Assembly (NCBI GenBank): GCA_019915135.1
Contig: JAHLMK010000007.1
Span: forward strand, 62,001-126,000
Origin: Strobilurus pachycystidiatus
Taxonomy: Eukaryota; Basidiomycota; Agaricomycetes; Agaricales; Physalacriaceae
Direction: 5' to 3'
Length of the DNA: 64,000 nt
The translations under genes were made by a program, and so were the position numbers. Below are positions 14,501 to 25,890 of the stretch, piece by piece (positions within the stretch are counted from its first letter, which is position 1; each line of letters opens with the position of its first letter). The notes under the pieces were generated by a model that had not been told where the DNA came from, made no database searches, and worked only from the letters and a program-made list of their open reading frames with translations.

Positions 14501-17447
14501 CTGTATTCGATGTACTCAATAGTGTCAAGACGAAGCTGTTTGAACGCCTTTCGAAATGTATAAGGAGCGACGCGTCAGTGGTCTCTTTAGACTACTGTGA
14601 CGTCGACGCATTTTGAGCAACACGACTTTGTCGGCATCAGAGCGAGCCTATCTCCTAGTGGGATGCATGCAGAACATTATGAGGAGCGTACCTTTCGGTT
14701 GGGTATGAATACAGTACTTGGGCGATCATAGAACTGGTGATATTATGCATGGGCTCGGCCTGGGAGAAGACACGATCGGGCAGCAGACACGGATAGGACC
14801 CTCAAGTTCGTATATTCCTCTCCGGAGTACGCCACCTTACATAGCCGCATGAACATGACATTCCGAGAGAAGATGCGAGTGCGAAGCCATTGACATCCCA
14901 AGTACCGTCCACAAGCATGAGGAAAAGAGGACAGGTGTATGCGCCTTGAGCCTTGCGTTGCGTTGAACATAAGTCGAAGGACGTGCATACATCAGGAAAA
15001 AGGGTTCGTGGTGGTATAATCCCAAGATGGGAGGGCTTGACTTTCGCCGGTGGTCTAACGGTTAATATGCGTGATCGCTCGGCACATAAGCTCCTTCTGG
15101 TCGCTCGTTCGCACCGCGCAATGGACATCACACCTGGGTTTGCACAGAATGCAAACGTACCATGTCATACAAGGATAGCAGTGCACCGAAATATCAAAGT
15201 TTCCGTATGAATCTACAATCTGCATCCCATCAAGGCGTTCAAGTGAGTCGACTGAGTCTACTTGCCACAGTCATTCTCGATGCTCTGTGAGGTAATGGTG
15301 AACGACTCCGCCAGTATCCCTCACAGCAATGCACAACAAGGATCAGTCCCCGGTGGCGATACATGCTAAATAGACCCGTGCGCTACTTATACTTATGGAA
15401 CGATTGAGTCGTGTCAAACTTTGCTTGCCTTCGGACCTGAGAGTCGATGAACCACTGGCAGCGTAGCGACCTGCTCCACCACTTTCATGACAATGCATCA
15501 ATTAGGGGTGGCGAGCGCATCAACAGCGACATTGACGACGAAGGCGAGCTACTCGAGACAGAAGCGGAAGACCCGACTTGCAAGAGAGTCGGAAGTCTTT
15601 TGTTACTTCGTAGTCGTGTTCAGATCGAGCAATGGCAATAGTCGCAATCTCTCGTTTGGGTAATCGACTGTATCGAACGTTACAAGGACGAGCCGAAAGT
15701 AAAAGCGACAGAGAGAATCGTGATATTTCCAATTTCCTAGAAATTTGTCAGCGTCGTTCGACCAACACGACAATTAGTCGCCTACCAGTCGCTCGCTGAA
15801 AAGCGTTATAGTGCACGCCCTTCTGTCACGGACAAGCTACCCAGGAGCCGTTGCCACTCAAACGCCCCCTTAGAACACCAACGTCTGTCCCAAGATATGG
15901 ATGTTGTTCAACGCCAGTCGCCCCTAGCCTCGGTAACAAAGGAGCGCGTAGAGAAGCATGCACAGGAGAGCCTGGAATCAAAGAATCAAGCGCGTGTGGA
16001 GACTTCGCCGCGAATAGGGAAATGGATAGCGTGAGCATAAGGAGGAAATGTGCGCATGTGCAGGAAGTCTTGCCGCCGGAGGACGAGTGCATAGTCGTCC
16101 TCTGCCAGATGCTTATTCGCCGCCTCAGTGATCCAGGAGCAAATGTGGGCCGTGCATGTTTGAGCGGGAAGGCGGTCTGAACCACCGGAAATGGGAGCGA
16201 AGAGGCGCGACACTGGGAGGACAAAGGAATACGACGACTGCTCAATGGCAGGACGAGAGCATAATTAACCAAGGCTGACAAGAACCGGGATCCCTTGGCT
16301 CAAGAACAGCGAGAAGGAGGTTGGTCGGACCTGCAAGGGAGGTTATGAGATGATGAAAAGATCACCAACGGTTTATGTGTGTACCTGTCGTGATCGGCCC
16401 GTGAGAGGTGGATGGTAGAGCACATCATACATGATGTAGGCATGAGCACATCGGGGAGGATCCCGCAATCTTCGAAAGGAGGATAGAGGGTTCTGAATGG
16501 CGGATGGAAAGCTGTCGTCGCGGTCTTTGACAATGGGTATAATTTCCACTGATATGGTAAGCTGAAGCCAAAGTGTCGAGGGACCATGTTTGGCGCTAAG
16601 AATCAAATCAGCACCGCGGTGGGGATCCCATGCAGGGGATATACACACCAAAAACGATGAGTCAACATGCCGTCTCTCGCACAGCATAATGCATAGATGT
16701 CCTAGTCGTGCGTCTCCACGAACAGTTACGGGGGAGCGTCAAACAACACCTCTTCGGCCGATGAGACGAATGATGGGATGTGGTTCTTGCGTGGAGGCGA
16801 GAGGGATGTTTCTGCGAACTTTCGTTGGGGTGGAGCAAAGATTGTTGACGTCCCGAGAGGATGTGTCGGGCGGTACCCCGAGGCAAAAGACGGATACGAG
16901 AGACATAGTCCATGATGTCGTCGGGAAGGGATGTATTGGCTTGGGCATCAGGATGCGTACTCGACCGCGCCGGACGGCATATCTGCGGGCACGCAACGAT
17001 CAGCAGGGATGTGAGTTCGATGCCAGAGAGCTTCGCACCATCTGCCACGCTCCAGGCGAATGGCAAGCGGTACTGGCTTCTCATATGGTTGGCGGCACCC
17101 AAGCTCGATGTTGGCAGAGGATGAGGTAGGTCCGATGCTCCCGCGATGGGCGCCAGATGCTAACGTAGAATGTTTCCGGGGAGGGTGTCAAGGGAAAAGC
17201 AGTGCCTTCTTGGCTTTGATCAGGTCGTCGTCCATGGTGGAAGGAAAGAAGGGAGCATTTCGAACGGGTGACCCGGCGACTAGTTACGTCACTCGGTGAT
17301 AGCGACTCCCAAATATGTCGACCAAGCGATTGAGCGATCCTAGCGGGGCTGGAGAGTTACATCCGAGCAACTTCTGTGAGGCTCCCACGCTTGGGACAGA
17401 AAGAGATTGTCAAGAGGTTCAAATAGGACTGACTATCAAGAATCTTA
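11577..17447. other. Gene-poor intergenic stretch
   Basis: About 5.9 kb with no supported gene. The longest frames (151 aa on the minus strand near 15826-16281; 179 aa on the plus strand near 16590-17129) oppose other open frames of similar length and carry no recognisable domain. The right end (about 17030-17300) is related to two blocks further right and is listed separately. No tRNA with a foldable cloverleaf was found. Confidence 0.55.
17030..17300. repeat. Decayed duplicated block, copy 1
   Basis: This stretch is diverged but clearly related to about 24005-24285 and 31560-31850. Colinear matches include GCACCATC, TTGGCGGC, GATGA(A)GGTAGGTCC, a GAATGTxTCCGGGG segment, GTCGTCCATGrTGGA and TACGTCAC.CGGTGAT. 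In each place the block lies between a module boundary and the next DUF6535 gene. No copy keeps a long open frame, so this is probably the relic of a gene or promoter that was duplicated with the modules; the short frame beginning at the MDD codons on the minus strand is not conserved for long. Confidence 0.55.
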
Positions 17448-17838
17448 GGGCTTGGTTTACAAATATTTTCAGGATTATAAACGGTTTGCAACTTTTCCGG
17501 CCAGATTTAGGGTTTATAAACCCTCGGGATTCTCGGCCGGTCTACCGGAATCTCGGCATGTACTGTCCAAATTTTTGATCCGCCACGCTCCCGATGCTTT
17601 CAACACCTTCTACCTACATCTTGGCTTACATTTTCATCTCTGGAGCATGATAAACAGTTTCTACACTCTTGTGTGGCCCATTGCCTCTCTTATGCATGTG
17701 ATCATGTCATAGAGCGCCTAATATGGTTATGTAATATAAACAATGAAAACATGGGGTCCTGCCGCCAAACTGTTTCTAACGTTTATAAAGGGTCTGTTTA
17801 TAAACCGGTTTACAAACACCCTATTCTAAACCAAGCCC
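17448..17838. mobile_element. 391-bp MITE with TA target duplication
   Basis: The ends are inverted copies: it opens GGGCTTGGTTTA and closes TAAACCAAGCCC followed by T/TA, flanked by TA at 17446-17447 and 17839-17840. Inside are several copies of a TTTATAAA core near both ends, a subterminal repeat pattern common in non-autonomous DNA transposons, and no coding capacity. TA flanks suggest a Tc1/mariner-type mobiliser; the GGGC-T-G-TT terminus also recalls PIF/Harbinger ends, whose target is three bases, so the superfamily is left open. It ends 20 bp beyond the stop codon of the neighbouring DUF6535 gene. Confidence 0.85.
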
Positions 17839-17857
17839 TAATCAAGATCGCGGCTAG

Positions 17858-20800
17858 TTACTCGTTGTATCTCTGTAAATCAGAATCCAAAGTATCTAGC
17901 TTAGCTGTAATTTCAATCCGAATTCCTTCGGCCTCGTAGTCAGTGATACCACGAAGACAGTCGCGCTCGTGGTCGAAGACCTGCAATCGAGCCCAGTGTG
18001 AGCTCCCTAGGTTCAGCGCTTCTTGTATGGATGTGCGTGTGGTGCTCCAATCAATGTCAGGAAGCTCATGCCGTCGCCTCGTCCAAAGCTGGCGGTAGAT
18101 CTCTGGAGCCCACTGCTCTGCATATCCCGTGGGAAGAGACAAGAGGAAGATCATAACGGCCACAATATTGTCTGGTCCGAAAACATATTTGAAATGAAGC
18201 AACCGTTCAGCGCGAGTGAGAATCTGTATGTGTGGTCTATAACAATCTTCCCCCTCGGAGTAGTCGTATATCCTACCAATATAGGATGCCACAACGTACC
18301 GCACGGGCTCATATCGATGGAAGGCATAAAGCTCATTCAGCAGGTCGTGAATCCGAATAAGTTCAAACGAGTCCCGCCGGTTCTCACGTTCGAGTGCGTG
18401 TCGGAGGAGGGCACAGGCAGGGACCAAGAACTGGCCCACTGTACTACGATCAATCGTGTTCGCGGCGTTGAAATCGAGTCGAATGAAAGAAGAGATTAGA
18501 CGACTCGAGAACCACGCTGGAGTTGTCAATCTGTCCTCCCATCCCGGCCAGTAATGCTTCCCGACGCCATCGAGTCTGCGATAGCGAGCCCCACTCCGGT
18601 CAAAGTTGTTTAGATGGCCAGAGAAATTGTTTAAGACCTTGACACCAAGCACGGCAACTTCGTCTAGCTCAGCATCATTACGTTCGATGATGCAGACCTC
18701 GAGCAGTCGCTTCACAGGTAAGTAAAGATTGAAGATATGTCGATCCTCCTTTGTCTCATCCGACGAGAGAGCCTCAATCAGGATGTCACGGGCAACGGCA
18801 AAAAGGGACGAAAAGGCATTCATGTGTTTGGACTCCGACATGTACTTGTCTTTGTGCAGCAGTGCCATCACATAGTAATTGATGAAGACATATCGTATGC
18901 GAAATAGTGCAGCGGGATGCCGTCCTTGTTCCCACCGGTCAGGTGAATGTTCTGTGATATGATGCCATTTGTTGAACATATACAACCCTTCGAACAAGTA
19001 TTTCCCGACATAACTGCGAAAGGCGGGAAGGCAAATAACCTCATCGTATGTCATTGATGTATGGTCGTCGAGGTCGTCGCGAAAGCTGGATCGTTCAAAG
19101 GTCCTGAGCAGGGATGCTGGTCCTTTGCAGAGGTCGAGAAGGGGTTTCATCATCCAGAGTGCATCCGTTGCAGGGTTAGGTATGTCGGCACCGTAAATCA
19201 GGACAAAAAGCTTTATCCACGTATTGGGATGCAATCGAAGCCCCGCATGATAGAAAAATGATTCGGGCTGAATGTTCTTCGCCATGAGGTCAAGGCTGTT
19301 CCCAGAGGCGAGTGCAGCGTAGACTTCGATAGGCGCCGAAGCATTTAGCGATATATCGCAATCGGGAGTTCTAATAACCCATCTCATAGCAAGAGTAGCT
19401 CGCATAAGACGCTCAAACTTGTGACACATGTCGTGATTCTCTCCGTGCGCCGATGCCAAGCCTCGCGCCAGTGTTGAGACCTGGTCATCGAAAAGCGGTG
19501 GTGGGTCAGGAGCCGCAAACACACTTTGCAGTGTTTCATCGAAACGGGCTGGGAAGCCCCCTAACGCATAGAATATCAAAGTCTGTGCAGATGTGTTGGA
19601 CGAGTTGTCGTGAACCCAATGCAAGACTTCGACTGCGAGTCTTTCAGCTTCAGTGACGGCAACTCTCTCGGCCTCACGTAGACTCCCTCTGAACGAGTGA
19701 TCATATGCCGATTGAATGCGGTCGAGCGCATCGTCAACGGCACATTTGAGAGAGAACAGCCTTGGATTAGAGCTCATGGACAGATTTCTAATGAAAGTGA
19801 GCAGTCCTTTGGTCCAGAGAAGAAGAGATCGTCGAGCTTTGCGCGTTGAAACGAAAAGGAAACCTGATAACGGAGTCTTATAGGGACATTGTGGATATAT
19901 CGACGAGAGGATGTGGCTCAAGGCGTACGCAAAATATGCAATCCCTGCGAGCGTTGCGACAATGTAGGAAAAGGGCGAATATAGTGCGACAAGGTACACA
20001 ACGAGGCCAAGGAAGAATATTCCAAGTGCGACGTGCATAAGGACCGGAAGGAGTCCGATGATCAATGGAAGGCGCCATTTCTCGTAGCCAGTGTAGCGAA
20101 ACTGGCGAATAAGACTGCGATCCCGCGGAGTACCGGACGATGTAGCCATGAACTGGTGTAGCCATTGCTTCGCGAGCACGGCGACGAGAGCGGTGATCAG
20201 GCTCAGTGACAGGCTTGTGTACCACAGACCGTTGACCCAGATCATGGAGTGTTGCGGCTGGAAGTCGGATGCGGTAGGCGACGGCGTGACAGGGTTCAAT
20301 GAGACAAACGAGCCATTCCCAATGGCGCGTTGCACCACGAGCATCTCGTAAGCGATGTTCGTTGACATTTGAGCGTAGTCGGGTTGTAGTTCGCTAGACA
20401 CTTCGACGAGAAACGTCGTAAGGACAGCCGAAAAGAGACCCGCCTGCCAACAGTCAATCTTCAAGTCCAACTGAGTAGAGTGAAACTTACGAATACTAGC
20501 AGAACGTCGACTGTATCACGAAAGTCCTCTGCCAGGTCCGTATCCAAGATCGCGAACTCGTCGACACACATGCGCCAGACACGTGCATTGGGGGCAGTCT
20601 CCTCGTACATTGGATCCGGCGGGTACTTCTGCTCGTAGTCCAAGGCGTCCACCACTATTGATCCGCGTCAGAATAGCAAAAATAAGAACTACCCGAACAG
20701 TCTTACAACGCGGGCCGGTCCCAGCACCAACTGGCAACCCGAATAGTCTCTCTCTGGATCGACGGCGCACGAAACCGGGGACTGGAGCAATATCAACAGC

Positions 20801-21070
20801 TTCCCCGTCCTGCGCCGCGTTTTCGTCCGTGTCACTATCAGATCCAGCCCCCGTTCGATCCCCTTTCGTATCGACGTCATCGTCCTGAGGACGAGAAAGG
20901 GACGAAGAACGGGATCCGTTCAAAGATTGCCTCTTCTCGATGGTGTTTGCCTCTCCGGAAGAACGTCCTGGCGCGTGGTCGGATGGAAAAGGTGATGGTG
21001 GAAGAGGTACATCGCGGGCAGACGGCGGCCTGCTACTCGGCGGATCGACAATCTCCGTGATAGACGGCAT
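17858..21070 (-). CDS. DUF6535 membrane protein, copy 1
   Basis: Three exons, complement(join(17858..20443, 20491..20654, 20707..21070)), 1037 aa. Residues 1-121 are Ser/Pro/Asp-rich and probably cytosolic. The DUF6535 domain begins with the conserved DYEQKYPPDPMYEETAPNAR stretch and continues through four hydrophobic helices (around LLVFAGLFSAVLTTFLVEVSS, the LWYTSLSLSLITALVAVLA segment, the PLIIGLLPVLMHVALGIFF segment and FSYIVATLAGIAYFAYALS). The C-terminal 650 residues are soluble-looking and conserved in the two paralogues at 27166-30413 and 34452-44948. Function of the family is unknown; it is greatly expanded in Agaricomycetes. Intron positions are identical in all three copies. The start is the ATG of the MPSITE peptide that all copies share. 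Unlike the other two it has no convergent partner; a MITE abuts its 3' end. Confidence 0.9.
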
Positions 21071-21279
21071 AGAGATAGTATACGAGGAAGATCAATGCAA
21101 CAGAGGGAGGGAGGCTGGCGTCGTGGTCAGAAGCAAACGGCCGCGAGACGATTACGGCACAGAGAGGGATGCCCTGATTAGAGTGATGGACATTCAGCGC
21201 CATGCGTCTAAATGATTTTTCGAACCTAGAAAGTTGGTAGATCGACATGAGTGTCACTGAAGTGTGCAAAAAATGACTA

Positions 21280-21297
21280 CCAACAACATGTTGTTGG
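21280..21297. promoter_or_regulatory. 18-bp perfect palindrome between divergent genes
   Basis: CCAACAACATGTTGTTGG reads identically on both strands. It lies about 210 bp upstream of the DUF6535 copy 1 start and about 590 bp upstream of the HMG-box start, in the space between these divergent genes. It could be a binding site for a dimeric regulator; nothing else supports function, and it is absent upstream of copies 2 and 3. Confidence 0.3.
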
Positions 21298-21793
21298 ATT
21301 GTATTGAAATATTCTAAGAGCTGCTAGATCATCTGTTGACGTTGGCGAAAAGACGTGCGGACACCTCCTGTCCGTGCGATGTGCCGTGGACAATACGTGT
21401 CGGCAGACCCAACGAAGGTTTCCAGGCGTGTGGGCTGAATGGGAACACATGGATTGGATGCTTGCCCATGGAGCGGCAGGTCGTGTGCTGTGAAAGTTTC
21501 AGTGAAAGTCCCATGTAAAAGGGAATTTGATCACGTGATATGCCGTCGGCCAGTTCGTCAATGACTCCAGTGCCGCCAGATCGTGTTGACTCTTCTTTAC
21601 TCTTCCCTGACTCTTCCTTTATCCCCGACGATGCATGATGTATCTCCTCCAAATATGGATTCGGAACGACTGTCTACTCGACCTAGGTCTTCCGATTCGC
21701 TGAGCACGACAAATGGATCTCCCCTCTCGCAGGTCAGCACAGCCTTTAGTCTCCCTAAGGCACACCACTTCCCGGACTAGAAACTACTGGACC

Positions 21794-21799
21794 TATAAA
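21794..21799 (+). promoter_or_regulatory. TATA box of the HMG-box gene
   Basis: TATAAA lies 88 bp before the chosen ATG at 21887 and is followed by a CT-rich leader, a usual arrangement in fungal promoters. It argues against using the in-frame upstream ATG at 21713, which would lie before the predicted transcription start. Confidence 0.5.
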
Positions 21800-21886
21800 G
21801 CAGCTGTTGTTGTCTATGTTTCGCTTTATCATCCACGGTCCTTCACCTCGACTGACTTGAGGTCTTCTGTGTCTTCTCCTTCCACT

Positions 21887-22594
21887 ATGGCATCTTCATC
21901 CGCCCGGACCTATAATCCATATCCAGTCCCCTACACCTCGTTACCGAGCCCCTCCCCAGCGATGCCCGCCACCCTGAACAAGATTCCGCGGCCACTGAAC
22001 AGTTTCTTCCTATTTCGTTACTACGTTATAAAACATCGAGCGGCCGACCTTCCACACGTCTCTGGATGTGGTCTCTCGAAACTTATAGGACAAATGTGGC
22101 GTGGATTGCCGCCACACGAGATGGACTACTGGACGCAGCAAGCTAAGCGCCACAAAGAGGAGCACAAACGGATGTTTCCTGGCTACAAGTACAGACCCGT
22201 CCGAAAGAATGGACTGGTGAGTAGGCCCTGTGATTCTGGCCACCTCTTTCTCATAATTCCCTTCAGGCCAAGAAAAAGCGCATATCATTGACAGACAGCT
22301 CAAGCGCGGGATCGTCTCCCGTTCACACCGTGAGTCGGAAATCTGCCGTGCTTCACTCTCTTACACTCTTTTCTTTGGATTCCAAAGATGCAATCGTCGC
22401 CGCCACCATCGCAATCACACTACGCCGAGCCTGTGGCGTACCCCAATTCCCTCAGGGCGTCGCTCCCACAGCCTGTTCTGGCATATCCATCCTCGAGCTG
22501 GTCACAGGCATGTTCGACTCTGACTCAACATTCCCATCCAATTGACGCGTGGCCACGGAATATAAATCCCCTTCTCAAAGAGTACAGCACTTGA
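21887..22594 (+). CDS. Small HMG-box transcription factor
   Basis: Three exons, join(21887..22216, 22267..22329, 22388..22594), 199 aa, all introns phase 0 (48-58 bp). After a Ser/Pro/Tyr-rich N-terminus, residues about 35-110 form a MATA-type HMG box: RPLNSFFLFRYYVIKHR starts helix 1, SKLIGQMWRGLPP the turn and helix 2, and MDYWTQQAKRHKEEHKRMFP helix 3, ending YKYRPVRKN and a KKKR cluster that may serve for nuclear import. The rest is Ser/Pro/Gln-rich. Such boxes bend DNA and occur in fungal mating and pheromone-response regulators and in many of unknown role; no mating-type genes are seen nearby, so no mating function is claimed. It is divergent from DUF6535 copy 1. Confidence 0.88.
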
Positions 22595-23369
22595 CCATGT
22601 ACAGAATGGCTGCATTGTAATCTAGTCAAATATGTCATGCAGAATTGTTCATGTCGTGCAAGTGAGAATCGGTCGCGTCATGTCCTGAAATTTTGAGCGC
22701 CATGCTTTCCTCGTCGTCTAACGGTTACCATGTGTGACTTTTTAGAATACGTACACACACACACGTCCGTTCGCGAATGGTCTAGGTCGAGTAACCGCAG
22801 ATATAGGGAAAGAGTACAATTGTAGCGGAACACAATTTGAGTGAGTAATGTGTGTCTGCGCGTGGTGTAATAGCTGGTACTACAATATCATTCCAGGAAT
22901 CGTCGCCAGGGTTCGTAGACCACACAGCGCACTCAGTCGCAAGGCGGTACTCATCCGAACACATCACATCCCATCCGAGGAAAATGACCGAGATTCACAT
23001 ACGCCACGTTCTACCCCCAAAGCCGTGGCCAGAGCGTACGGAAGGAAGCCAGTACATCTCACTCTGGAGCTCTTCAGACAGCCTAGAAATGCGTTGCGCG
23101 GGACATGGTGAAGGACGAAGCCATGGTCGAGCGAACCCGGCGAGACATCCCCGCGCGTCGCGAATATCGCCAATCGACATGTACGGCACGAAGCCCAAGC
23201 CACGAGCGTCACTGTGGACGTCGCAAGCTGACGCTGGGAATGAACATAATGTGCCAGAAGAGATGCTGTGGGGCGAATGAGCGATTCCTACAGTCGGGAG
23301 GACAGTGGAATCGCACAGCCAAGCAGGCTAGTGATTCGGTGCTACGCCACCTTGGGTGCGCGTTATGGA

Positions 23370-24290
23370 TGACTCTGACCAAAGACCCCACGAAAAGCTA
23401 CGTCTACCAGTCGAATGGTTACCGGGTTCCATGCGTGTATAGGCGCACCAAAGGAGGGCGGCAACATGAATCAAGTAGCATCGACCCATTGCTGCGACAT
23501 GCGCATGAAGACCACCAGGAGACCAGAGCAACGCCCTTCGTAGGAGAACGCAGATAATGAGCGTCGGCAGGACGCCAGCAGTGAGCGGATGTGGATGTCC
23601 CAGACAATTCATGCCGCTTGAAGGTGCGCCTGGAATAGTCGAAGAGAATGCGGTGTTGAGTTTGGTTGCGTCCAAGGAGGACGGGACTGGATGGAGGGCA
23701 ATGGTGGCAATTGGTAGGCCCTGCTTGTGCTCTTGAGGAAACATGAGGGAAAGAAGGGGACGAGGGGAAGAATCTTGGAACCAAAATCCGCTCGGAGGGC
23801 GCTGAGAGGACATAGAGCTATCTCAGACCCTCATCAATAATCGAACCAAGGTGCGAGACGCAACACACCTGAGAACGCCGTCTCTGTCCATGGCCTTGAC
23901 AAGCTCTCCCTCTCAGCATATGGGGGGGGATCCATGTGTACGATGTCAGCGTCTCTGCGGATGGGCAAATATGGTGACGGGAGGGCTTTTGACCGCAAGA
24001 GGTCTGCACCATCGAGAGAGCTAGCTCTCCATCGCAAGTGAGGTTGGCGGCTTCCAGTCCAAGGGCCGTTGGATGGCGGATGAAGCATTGATGAAGGTAG
24101 GTCCAAGGTTGTTACGACCGCACGGGGCGAGGCCGTGGAATGTCTCCGGGGCCAGTGCTACAGTGACAAGGAGTTGGCAGAGTTTGCGTGAAGGTAGAAA
24201 CTCGGCCGTCGTCCATGATGGAGGGAAGAGAGACCATTTTGGAAAGGGACGCAGGCTGCTTTACGTCACACGGTGATGCCGTTACAATAT
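23370..24290. repeat. Segmental duplication block, copy 2
   Basis: Colinear with about 30970-31870; for example the sequence AAAAGCTACGTCTACCAGTC occurs in both, followed by related sequence up to the TTTACGTCACAC segment. The match on its left half is stronger than to the block near 17030. Short minus-strand frames are partly conserved between the two (peptides with IRRDADIVH or IRRYADIVH, and LNTAFSST), hinting at a former minus-strand gene, but frames are broken differently in each copy. I do not recognise the ancestral product. Confidence 0.6.
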
Positions 24291-24869
24291 GATGTCTAGC
24301 TACGTTTGAGAAATATACAACTCTTGCTCTCAGGTACGGTCGTGGCGAGGGCACAACTCATGTGTCCGGCGAGGAAGATTTGAACGGAGACATGCCTACT
24401 CGCTATGATATGTACAGTACCAGAGCGGTCGCTCATCAAGGAGTAGAGCAAATGGCACTCGCAGCAAGATGATCGTACTGGCGCGTGGGATGGAGACTCG
24501 GAACGGACGGTTATCTGATATGCATTCAGCACCGGAGCTCACTCGCAATGGAATGTAGAGCCGTGACACAACACAATGGAAGAACAGTCATGAAAACACT
24601 ATGAGATCGATGGGAAACACCCCGCGAACGCGAAGAACGGGAGCCTAGGATGAAAGGATGCATAGACCAGATCCATTGTCATTCCAAGATGTGCGCCCTT
24701 GACCAAGAGAGTGGCGGTTACAAAGATCATGCAAGGCAGACAGCTTGGGGAAACCAAATCGAGTGCCGATCTATGGCACTGCGAGGCGCGAAAATGTGAA
24801 CCCGGGAAGGAAACACTCCCTTCCACCTTGTGTGCACTCGACGAAAAAAATGAAGATCATCTGTAGACG

Positions 24870-25345
24870 AAATGGAGATCATCTGTAAACAAATCAGGTA
24901 CCAATGCGACACCGAATCGACGAGGAATGGAACCACTACAGTACCGCTGAAGTTTGAGCGATCAACGCCGCGGAGGAGGACCCCGGCATGCCGCCTTGGA
25001 GGTCCGGTTACGAAAACACCATTTTGGGGCATTTCTGTCAACGCTCTATTGACCATATTTGGCCAGAAATGTACGACAAAATATCCGGACCTCTTAGGCG
25101 GCATGCCGGGGTCCTCGCGGAGGAGCCATTCGAGAGCTCGACACATGTTGGCGAGCAGAGAATGGATTCTATGACCCTGGAGCTTCGTCACGAAACCTTG
25201 AACACAGTCATTGAACAGAGGCGGCCGAAGTGTACTGGCGTGAAGGTCCGCAAGAAAGTGTGGCAAAAGTGGCTCATCGCTGAATCCGAATCGCAGAACA
25301 AGCGGCTAATCATCGCTGAGCAGGAAAGACAATCTCAATGAAAGT
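24870..25345. repeat. Conserved block, copy A, interrupted by a MITE
   Basis: Matches about 32310-32625. Both contain a plus-strand frame ending in closely related peptides (GEQRMDSMTLELRHETL here, GEQRMNSIALELRHETL there; then KRLIIAEQE or QRLILAEQE). Minus-strand peptides are conserved too (VPFLVDS and VPFVVDS; YLICLQM), so the coding strand, if any, cannot be chosen. In copy A the block is interrupted by the element at 24977-25115; copy B shows the empty site. Confidence 0.5.
24977..25115. mobile_element. 139-bp MITE, AGGACCCC family, 8-bp target duplication
   Basis: Ends are near-perfect inverted repeats of about 31 bp: the left opens AGGACCCCGGCATGCCGCCT and the right closes AGGCGGCATGCCGGGGTCCT, with GAGGTCCGG and CCGGACCTC continuing inside. 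It is flanked by CGCGGAGG at 24969-24976 and 25116-25123. The duplicated block at about 32410 has the uninterrupted site with the same spacing, which proves insertion after duplication, or loss in the other copy. No coding capacity. Eight-base duplications are typical of hAT and KDZ-type transposases. Confidence 0.9.
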
Positions 25346-25890
25346 TTTTTGATATGATGTAAAAGTACGACGCACCAGTTTGTGGCGTGCCATAACGACA
25401 GTCCCCCTCAATATCTACATCCTAGACGGGGAATATCGCTCGCAGGGAACGCTGAACGGCGAATGCGAAGTGCAATAGGAATGAAACGGAGGTGTTTGTG
25501 GGTGCTGATGGTGGTCGGAAGGAAAGATGCATTTCGGCCCTGAAGCATGCCACGTGTCAGGTCGCGACGCGTCACCAACTATCACGAACAACGATGCATT
25601 AGTATACTCGAGGGTTCCTTCCCTTTGTCTTCATGCCCATCCACACAGCCCTACGGGGCTGTGCATGAGAGCATGAGGCTGCTTCCTTGCGCCTCTATAG
25701 GCTCCGGAATGCCTAATTTGGGTTTCCGTGACGTGGCGCACCATTTTTCACACTGCCTGCTTGTAAGGCTCGGGGACGGATTCAATACATTTCAGCTCAA
25801 CGCACCGCCCGATGGATCGACGCCGCATATCTGTGTCTGGTAAAAATATTGGGAACCGTTCCTACAAGACACTTCATCTAAATTTTGAAT

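Larger units (their letters stand above)
22595..25890. other. Intergenic stretch with duplicated relic blocks and a MITE
   Basis: No intact gene. It contains a CA microsatellite near 22750-22765, a relic block (about 23370-24290) matched at 30970-31870, a second conserved block (about 24870-25345) matched at 32310-32625, a 139-bp MITE inside that second block, and the upstream region of the broken partner gene (from about 25380), matched at 32640-33186. Open frames here, such as 24727-25266 minus and 22852-23280 plus, are not maintained between the two duplicates. Confidence 0.6.

Noticed and set aside
15045..15120. tRNA-like A box (GGTCTAACGGTTA) followed by a GTTCG segment
   Set aside because: No acceptor stem, anticodon stem or T stem can be paired; similar 12-mers recur by chance in 64 kb.
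15826..16281. 151-codon minus-strand frame with hydrophobic patches
   Set aside because: No homology, no neighbouring exons, and a 109-codon frame on the other strand; consistent with chance.
16590..17129. 179-codon plus-strand frame
   Set aside because: Opposed by a 146-codon minus frame, no domain, and the right part belongs to a relic block whose other copies have no such frame.
21713..21886. 58-residue N-terminal extension of the HMG-box protein
   Set aside because: It would begin before the TATA box at 21794 and has no conserved sequence.
22750..22765. CA dinucleotide run
   Set aside because: Too short to be more than an ordinary microsatellite.
22705..22790. Second tRNA-like stretch (GTCGTCTAACGGTTACC, later CCGTTCGCGA)
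   Set aside because: Cloverleaf does not fold and the interval contains a CA repeat. A tRNA-derived SINE with 6232-6300 and 15045-15120 was considered but the sequences share nothing outside the short boxes.
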